DNA of 64,000 bases from Arcuatula senhousia (Eukaryota > Mollusca > Bivalvia > Mytilida > Mytilidae), in contig CAXARO010001781.1 of the NCBI GenBank assembly GCA_963971305.1, positions 1-64,000 on the forward strand. Reading direction: 5' to 3'. The translations under genes and the position numbers were made by a program. Shown here piece by piece: positions 54,701 through 63,700 of the stretch (position 1 is the stretch's first letter; each line of letters opens with the position of its first letter). A model generated the notes under the pieces. That model had not been told where the DNA came from and made no database searches. It worked only from the letters and a program-made list of their open reading frames with translations.

Positions 54701-57700
54701 CGTCTCGGTCTGGTCAAAGCAATACCAGGTGTTTCACACTGTGTTTCTTCACTCATATTTGTATCATTAGTCTCGTCTAATTGTACATCAAACGGCTCAT
54801 CATCATTGTCAATTGTATTGTCGTTAACGAACTCATTGTCATTGTCATTTAACTTCTTAACAAACGAAGTGTTTCTCTGAGCAACATTTCCTTCACGGTT
54901 TTCAAGAGTAAGTTTTGTCCCTTCTTTCTTTACTACACGGTACGGTTCATTTTCGTAGTTTGTAGAAAGTTTATTCGACTTGCTTTGCTTCTGTAGAACA
55001 ATATCCCCAACTTCAACATCTGATTTACACGCATTTCTACGATTGTCTGCATATTTCTTTCCTTTTTCTTTTTTCTCGGAGTCCCTTTTCCGCGTTGCCA
55101 TATCTTCGTTTAACGGAACTTGACTGACTTGCGGTAATCTGGTACGGATTTGTCTATTGTACAACATTTCGGCAGGGCTTTTACCGGTAGTACTATGCGG
55201 AGTACTTCGATACGCTAACAAAAATTTCGGCAATTCGGCTTTCCAATCACGTTTCTCGGCATGAGCTGTTCTTATCGCTTTCAATAGAGTTCTGTTTTGA
55301 CGTTCAACTTCCCCATTAGCTTGAGGCCAATAAGGTGTTGATTTACAGTGTTTGATACCATTGTCTCTCAAATACGATGAAAATTCTTTTGAGGCGAACT
55401 GCGGTCCATTGTCTGTTTTAAGAGAAATCGGAATTCCATGATGACAAAACATAATGTCAAGTGAACGAATTATTTTCTCGGTGGTTACTGATTTTAAAGT
55501 TGCCACTTCTTGCCAACGAGAGTAGTAATCGACTACAACAAACAAATATTCTCCTGACGGAAACGGTCCCATGAGATCCGCACATACGTCCTGCCACGGT
55601 CCCTTCGGTAACTCGGTACATCTAATCGGTTCTGGTTTCGGTACTGGACTGACTAATTGACACGCACGGCACGACCTGACTAAATTCTCGGCTTCTTTGT
55701 CCATGTTAGGCCACCACACCTTTTCGCGCAAACGTAGCTTTGTTTTAACGATCCCTTGGTGTCCTTCATGTGCTAGTTTAAGAGTTTGCTTCCTTAACTT
55801 ACTCGGAATAACTATTCTTGTACCTCTTAAAAGTACACCATCAACTACTGAAAGTTCGGAACGGAACTGAAACAACGAATTAGACTTCGAAATACGACCA
55901 TTCAAAATTTGTCTAATATCGATATCTTCCTTTGAAGCTTCTTGTATTAAGTCAAATGTCATTGCCTTCGGAACTGAATTTTCCGCCACGAAATACGCAT
56001 ATTCATCACCAATGTTTCGCATTTCTTCTCGACATTGCGACAGTCTTGATAAACAGTCGGCTGCATTCTTCGGACCGGGTCGGTAACGCACTTTAAAATT
56101 ATACGGCTGTAAACGCATGGCCCATCTTTCAATACGCGCAGGCGGTTTCGATTTCGGCGAGTAGATCACCTCCAACGGCTTGTGATCTGTTACGAGAGTA
56201 AATTCTTTACCCAGCAAGTATAGATGAAAACGCTCGCATCCCCATACTACGGCTAACGCTTCACGTTCTGTTTGTGAATATCTCTGTTCAACGTCAGTAA
56301 GAGTCTTACTTGCAAAAGTAACCGGTCTGAAATTACCATCACTTTGCTTCTGGCTCAAAATCGCTCCTAGTCCTACAGGACTCGCATCGACAATCACTTG
56401 TGTCTCTGCATCACTGTTGTAATACGCTAAAGTTTTTGCACTAGCAAGTAACCTCTTAAGTTCATCAAATGAATTTTGATGCTTACTAGTCCACGTCCAT
56501 CTCTGATTTCGTCTCGTGAGTTCACGGAGAGGTGCGGATACGGTCGAAAAATTCGGTATGTATCGGCCACAGTAATTCACGAGACCTAGAAAACTTCTAA
56601 CTTCCGACACGTTTTCCGGATTTCTAGCATTCGTTACGGCTTCAACCTTTGAATTTTCTGGACTGATTCCTTTAGCAGACAACACATGACCCATAAATGT
56701 CATTTCATCCATATTAAATCTACACTTGTCTCGGTTCAATTTAAGACCCTTTTCCCGAAGTCGTTCTAATACTGTTGCCAACCTTTCATCGTGCTCCTTT
56801 TGCGTTGATCCATACACAATGATATCGTCGGATATATTCCGTTGTCCGGCACATCCAGCTAACGCTAACTGAATACACTGTTGGTACATCTCTGGTGCAC
56901 ATGATATTCCAAACATTAAACGCTTGTATCGAAATAATCCAATGTGAGTAGTAAAAGTAGTAATATTCCTTGATTCTGGCTCTAGCTCAATTTGATGAAA
57001 ACCCATTCTTAAATCCAATTTTGAAAATACTTTAGCACCATTTAATTCCTGTAAAACTTCATCCACTGTTGGTATAGGATGGCGTGAACGTATAACACTT
57101 TCATTCGCTCGACGCATATCAACACAAATTCTGATTTCTGAACTCTTTTTCGGAACAACAACTAATGGTGAAACCCACTCAGTAGGCCCATCAACTTTTT
57201 CGATTACATCCATCGACTCTAATTCTTGCAATTTTTCCTCAACTGCTTTTCTTAAATTGAACGGTAATCGCCTTGTCGGTTGCGCTATCGGTTTAACACT
57301 TTCATCTACATGAATCTTCAATTGGTAATCCTTTAGTTTACCTAATCCACAAAACAAATCATCATATTTTGAAACTATTTCACATTTAGAACTGACCATA
57401 TTGACAGATGGTCCTATCTTCAATACACCTAATTCCTTCGCAGTTTTACGACCCAGCAAGGGTGTATAATTCCCATCAATAATCATGAAATCTGCTTTAA
57501 TGGTTTTCATTGACTCTTCACATACAATATCAGCACTTAATTTGCTTTGAATATTTAACGGATTTATAGCACCATATGCATACAGCTTCTTATCAACCGG
57601 TAATTCCTTCAAACCACATTTTTTCAACTTTTCACATATATCCCTAGTTATAATATTACTTGTACATCCCGAATCTACTAAGAATGGAATTATAACATTT

Positions 57701-60700
57701 CCTATTTTCAGAGTGAAATCTTTCTCTGACGAACGATCTATGGCGAACACATATTCATCGGATTCGGATGAATCATCATCAACATAACGGACCTTTTCTT
57801 TGTGCTTCTTTCCGAAACTTGTTGTTTGTCTACGGGATTTACACTTCTTGGCAAAATGTCCTTCTCTTCCGCATTTATGACAGCTTTTTCCTTCAGTTAT
57901 TTTACATTCTCTTGCGATATGTCCTCTGTTTCCACATCGGTAGCATTCGATATCTCTTCTCCTTGAAAATTCTGCTTTCGGTGGTTGTTTACTTTGCTGA
58001 AATATTGATGGTTTTGTCGATTTCGCTTTTATCCTGTTCACATGACCCTCTTCAAACTGTGCAGATTGTTGATCGGCTGCTTCGCTGGCTCTTGCTATTT
58101 CTTGTAGCTTTTCAAGTGTAAGGTCTTTTTCACGTAGAAGACGTTTTCTGAGTTTGGCGGATGAACATTTATCAATTACTTGATCTCGAATAGCATCGTT
58201 GGTCATTGCTCCAAAGTCACAGGTTTTCGCTAAAGTTCTTAATCTTGTAACATAACTGTCTGTTGATTCATTTTCTGCTTGGGCACATTTTCTAAACATA
58301 TGTCTCTCAACTGCCTGATTTTTCTTTGGTAAGAAATACTCATCGAATTTTGCAACGGCTTCGGCATATGTATCTCCAGTGTCTGAAAACGTTTCGAAAA
58401 TATCCTGGCAATCTTGTCCAACTAAATGTAAAAGCAATGCTCTCTTTTGTGCATTTTCTGAAACTCCTGATGCGTTCATATAATACTCGAAACTTTTCTT
58501 CCACTTCGTCCATCTTTGAGAAAGAGATGATTGGTCCCCATTACAATCGAATGGTTGTACGGCTGGTAAATCTAACAATTTTGCCATTTCCTTTGTATTA
58601 AACAAAATGTCTAAACAAAAGTCATCGGATTCTAGATCCATTTAAACATTGTCACTTTTAGTAACATCCTCGTCGCCAAATGTAGCATCGCGCTCAGGGC
58701 ACTGCTAAAGAAAAACCAACTATCTAGCTACATGGTTTATTACAAACTGACCACAAGTTACAAAGTGATATAAGCGTCTGTGAAAGTAATTAAACATTGC
58801 ACGGTCTGAAGATAAAGATCTAACAAGTAATAAAACTTTAAGACAGAAGTAATTAACTCTGAACTTAACCTTTTAAACTTTATCAGTAAACACTACAGGT
58901 ATCTTCCCCTATAAGGGGTCATCTAAAAGATTCCACCCAATGAAGACCTTTGTAGACTTTAATGAGCTAATGGTTAAGGCAAGCAAGAGTTTTTAGCTCA
59001 CCTGCAGGTGAGCTATTGTCATCGTTAAGCGTCCGTCGTCCGTCCGTTAACTTTTCTTTAAAGATCTTCTTCTCTGAAACCACTGAAGGGATTGCATTGA
59101 AACTTAGTATACTTGATCTTTAGGATGTCCTCTACCAAGTTTGTGATTATATAAATGTTGACAAACTAACATGGCCGCCGTTGCTAAAAATAGAACAGGG
59201 TGGTCAGACCATTGTTTTTGGCTTATAACTCGAAAAGTATAAGAGATAGAGAAAATCCGAAGCAACCTTCCTTGTTCTGCATCAACAGCTCTACAAATCT
59301 CACTATTGAGTCAAAGTTGTGAAACGACTCCTTATAGGAGTTATTGCCCTTTAATCATTAAAATTGACCATTTTTGCAGTTTTTGGACTATATCTTGAAA
59401 ACCGTTAGAGCTAGAGGAAAAGTTAGCATTGCAGAATTGTTAAGCTCATTGAGATCTACAAAAATGAGTTCAGGGTCAAAATTATCAGATCAGCCATTTA
59501 AGAGTTATTCCCCTTTAACTGTTTTTCCCATTAATTTTAACTGATTTTCAAAAATCTTCTTCTCTGAAACCTCTGAAGGGATTGCATTGATACTTGGTAT
59601 ACTTGATCTTAAGGATGTCCTCTACCAAGTTAGTGAATTATATACACGTCGACCAACCAACATGGCTGCCGTTGCTAAAAATAGAACAGGCGGATCAGAC
59701 CATTGTTTTTGGCTTATAACTCAAAAAGTATAAGACATGGAGAAAATCCGAAGCAACCTATCATGTTCAGCATCAAAAGCTCTACAAATCTCTCCATTGA
59801 GTCAAAATTGTGAAACAACTCCTTATAGGAGTTATTGCCCTTTAATCGTCAAAATTTGCCATTTTTGCAGTTTTTGAAAACCGTTAGAGCTAGAGGAAAA
59901 GTTAGCATTGCAGAAATGTTAAGCTCATTCAGATCTACAAAAATGATTTCAGGGTCTAAATTGTCAGATCAGCCATTTAAGAGTTATTCCCCTTTAACTG
60001 TTTTTCCCATTAATTTTAACTGATTTTCAAAAATCTTCTTCTCTGAAACCACTGAAGGGATTGCTTTGAAACTTTGTACACTTGATCTTTAGGATGAGTC
60101 TACCAAGTTTGTGAATTATATACATGTCGACCAACCAACATGGCCGCCATTGCTAAAAATAGAACAGGGGGGTCAGACCATTGTTTTTGGCTTATAACTC
60201 GAAAAGTATAAGAGATTGAGAAAATCTGAAGCAACTTTTCCTGTTCAGCATCAAAAGGTCATAAAAGGAGTTAATGACCTTTAACTTTTTTTTTCTATTA
60301 CTAGTAATTTAAACTGATTTCCAAAAATCTTCTCTGAAACCTTTGCAACTTTGTATACTTGAAAGTTTGTGAAATTTATTCAAACTTTGTCATAAGAGAT
60401 CAGGTGAGCGATTCAGGCTCCTGGGAGCCTCTAGTTCTTTATCTGCAATACTTATCAATCTATTTGACAAAAGCATGAAAAAAATGCTATGTGTACCTTT
60501 AAAGTGTCATAACCCCCACAATGCGGCATTTGACAACTTTCAAGACTGCATCAGATTTTCTCTATCTTTTATACTTTTTTACAAGTCTGCCTTGTGTATT
60601 TTTAGCAGCGGCAGCCATATCTTTTGACGGCCGGACAAAAAATCAAAACACAAATGTTGTGCACTACACCCTAAGAATCAATCATAACAAGTTCTGTTCA

Positions 60701-63700
60701 GTAGTTTTAGAGAAGATTTTTGAAAAATTGTAAACAGATGACACACGACGACAGAATCCAAGTGATTGCTATAGCTCACCTGGACTTCCCAAAATGTAAA
60801 ACAAACACATTTTTTTAAATGTCGAATATTAAACAAAAAACTCAAATTCAGTGTTTGTGCTGTATAAACACAACAATTGTGTTCATAGGGCACATTATTA
60901 GTTGGTTCAAAATAAACAAAAGCAAACATTTTAAAGTTAAATCACAGCAAACCAAAACAAATAAACCGTCACTTTATACTTACGACATGTAACTAAAACA
61001 ATGAAAAATTGCAAATAAGAGAATTATTATAACAGTAAAACCTATCTTCAGATTAAAACCAGTGGAGTTATATAACAATTAAATTTTCATTGGCCATTTC
61101 TTTGATTAGCAACAACACTCCGAAGGGTAAAATTTAGCAAAAAGAGGAAACAAAGATAGACATAAATAATCGTTTTGCCCCTACCTCACATCCCCAGCGT
61201 AGAAGACTGATCAAGACTAATAAAGATATGTTATCAAAATGTATGTCTTTCATGCTGATGATGTGACTATAAAACCCGTTTCCATTTTATCTTTCTTTGA
61301 CCGGGAATGGTGGTTTCATTGTTGTTATTTGTTTTGGGGCTTTTTTGTGTGTCTGTATCCTGATCTATTTGAATATCAAAAGTCATTAAGAACAATGCTA
61401 CGAGCAATGCTATCATCGAAGTACAAAAGATGTCAAATAAAAAAAAGAATTTCAAGTTTCTATCTTTCAATTTTCGCCTTAAAAAGTTGTCAAAATGTCA
61501 AACTGCCTGTTTTGAAGACTTACAATACGCCGTCAATTCTACCAGTCCGCCATTGGTAGTCCTCGTCGTGGATGACTGACCCGCTACACAGTCACCTGGG
61601 TTTGTGCTTACGTAGACAGTACCTCCTGATGACGTCACTGCCTATCAAAGTAAATAATAATCAACATTTGTTTTTCAGAATGTTAAACGTTATTAGTAAG
61701 ATGTAAAAAAAGGCATGCCAAACACGGCTAAAATGAATAATTGAAATTCAGTTTTCTATTCGAAATATAAGCGTATTAAGCATATCCTTGTGGTCTTAAT
61801 TTCTAAACCTATTGTTAGCATTTTTATTTGGAAATAAGGTGCTTAATTAAGTGTGTGTGGGTAATAACATTATAATGATAAAATAAAAATGTGTTGAAAT
61901 CACAATATTTTTCGTTTTGCAAAAGTGCGTGTCAAAGCCTATTAAAAAATATAATGTTCTATATAGAGTATGTTTGTCCAAAGCAATTAAACACTACATT
62001 GTTACATTGCCCGAGGAACTACCGATAGCCAATAGAGAGTCAGGATTTTCGATAAATATGGAATATTGAAAAGACGGAAGTGGTTATAAGTGAGCACAAA
62101 TTCTATTAGGCTATTTCTGCTAAAGATATATTAAAAACCAAATGGCTGAGGATGACCCAAATAGGCATTCTCACTGTTGGCTTTAGAGGGGAGGCAGTGG
62201 GCACGCTCTAACCATTGAACAAAAATGTATTGAATATAAAGAGAATTGTAGCTAGGATTTCTTTGGTGACTAAATGGACCACCCCAAATGCCTGAATTCG
62301 CCACTGGTGTTCTTTAGCTCTTACCATGCATGTAAACCTGTATGTTGTGGGACTTGTCACTGTAGTATCTGAGTTTATCACAGAGACAAAGTATGTTGAA
62401 CCACTAGAAAAATACTTGGTACAGTAAAGGGTACCGGATGCTGAAAGAGATAAAAAGATTGTGTAGGTGAAATACATGTAAATAAACTATAGAGGGGGAC
62501 AAACATGAAGCAGATAACGATAGACCTGAACCGGTAGACCTGAAATTGAACCTCGAACAATATTCGACAAAATATTGATGCTGTAAACCATAATCAATGC
62601 AACAGATCGTGATTTACCGTGACAAAAATTTTTAAATTTTATTTTTCAATTTTTTATTCAAAATGGTAAATAATTTAAAGCAATGTCACACGAGATTGTA
62701 CAACCTAGATGTAATGTTAATGGTTTAACAGAAAACATTTCTGTCTCAATATAACAGCTCCATCTTGCAATTGTTTAAAGAAATGCACCGTTGGTATTAC
62801 AAAACAAAAGTGTTTTTTTTTTCAATTCAGTAAATTAAGTTCAAAACGAAAATTTCTACAGTACATAATAGAAAAAATTTAGCTACATTTAGATCTTAAC
62901 TTACTAGAAAATAGCACTTTGGTGCTACACTGTGTATAATTAAAGACTGCTTCCGTTCTGTTGGAACAATCATCCCAGACTGAGTTTGCGCCACAGGAAG
63001 TACTGCTTCCATCATTGTATGTATAGTAAAAGTTTCCCAGCAGAGGCTCTGGGAAAAACTGCTTAACATTGGTTTCATAAGCTAAAATGGAAACATTTTT
63101 TTTCTGGCATGTTGCAATTGGACTCAAATGCCGAGAGCAGCCCTTGTGGAAAAAACTTTAAAATCCATGTTATTCATAAAACCAAACAAAGAATATTAAA
63201 GACCACCTAAGAAGGCGTACTTATTTTCGCAATTTTACAATTTCACCCAAGGTCATATGTATTTTATTTCGCATTTTCTATTTAGTATCCTCTTCATTTC
63301 ATACATATTGTTTCTTTTTTGCAGGTATCTAATTTCGCGAAAGATACCCGACCGCATAATTCGTGAAACTAAATTCCAAGCAAAATTAAGTAACGTTAAA
63401 CTTTACACTTGTTTTCATATTTTGTTATTTTTAAATTGTTCTATATGTGATTATATTGTATTATCAATATGCAAGACTGTTAACTTGTCTATGGTTTTAT
63501 ACTAACTTGTCTTTTGTTGTTACATGACGTTCGTTATACGACCATATATATTTCCTTTAACACTTATCCGTTTAACTATATTGCTTAATTTATTACCATA
63601 TAATTTTCACTATCGTCTATAGGACTTACTCTTTTTTACTAAAACGTGAAACTCCTCTGTAGCAGGGACGGTTGTGGGATTACAATACGTGCTGATAGGA

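Larger units (their letters stand above)
29699..58897 (-). mobile_element. Complete Gypsy LTR retrotransposon carrying a 24.5-kb nested insertion
   Basis: On the minus strand: 5' LTR 58681-58897, primer-binding region TGGCGACGAGGATG just inside it, intact gag-pol 58641-54655, a 3' UTR of about 180 bp, a polypurine tract (AAGGAAAGGAGGAAA, 29930-29916) and 3' LTR 29699-29915, flanked by GGTAT duplications. Without the 29937-54472 insert the element would be about 4.7 kb, a compact size for this group. All hallmarks of competence are present except that the insert separates the coding region from the polypurine tract and 3' LTR. Confidence 0.9.

Noticed and set aside
57768..58121. 117-codon plus-strand ORF opposite gag
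   Set aside because: Antisense shadow of the intact gag-pol frame.
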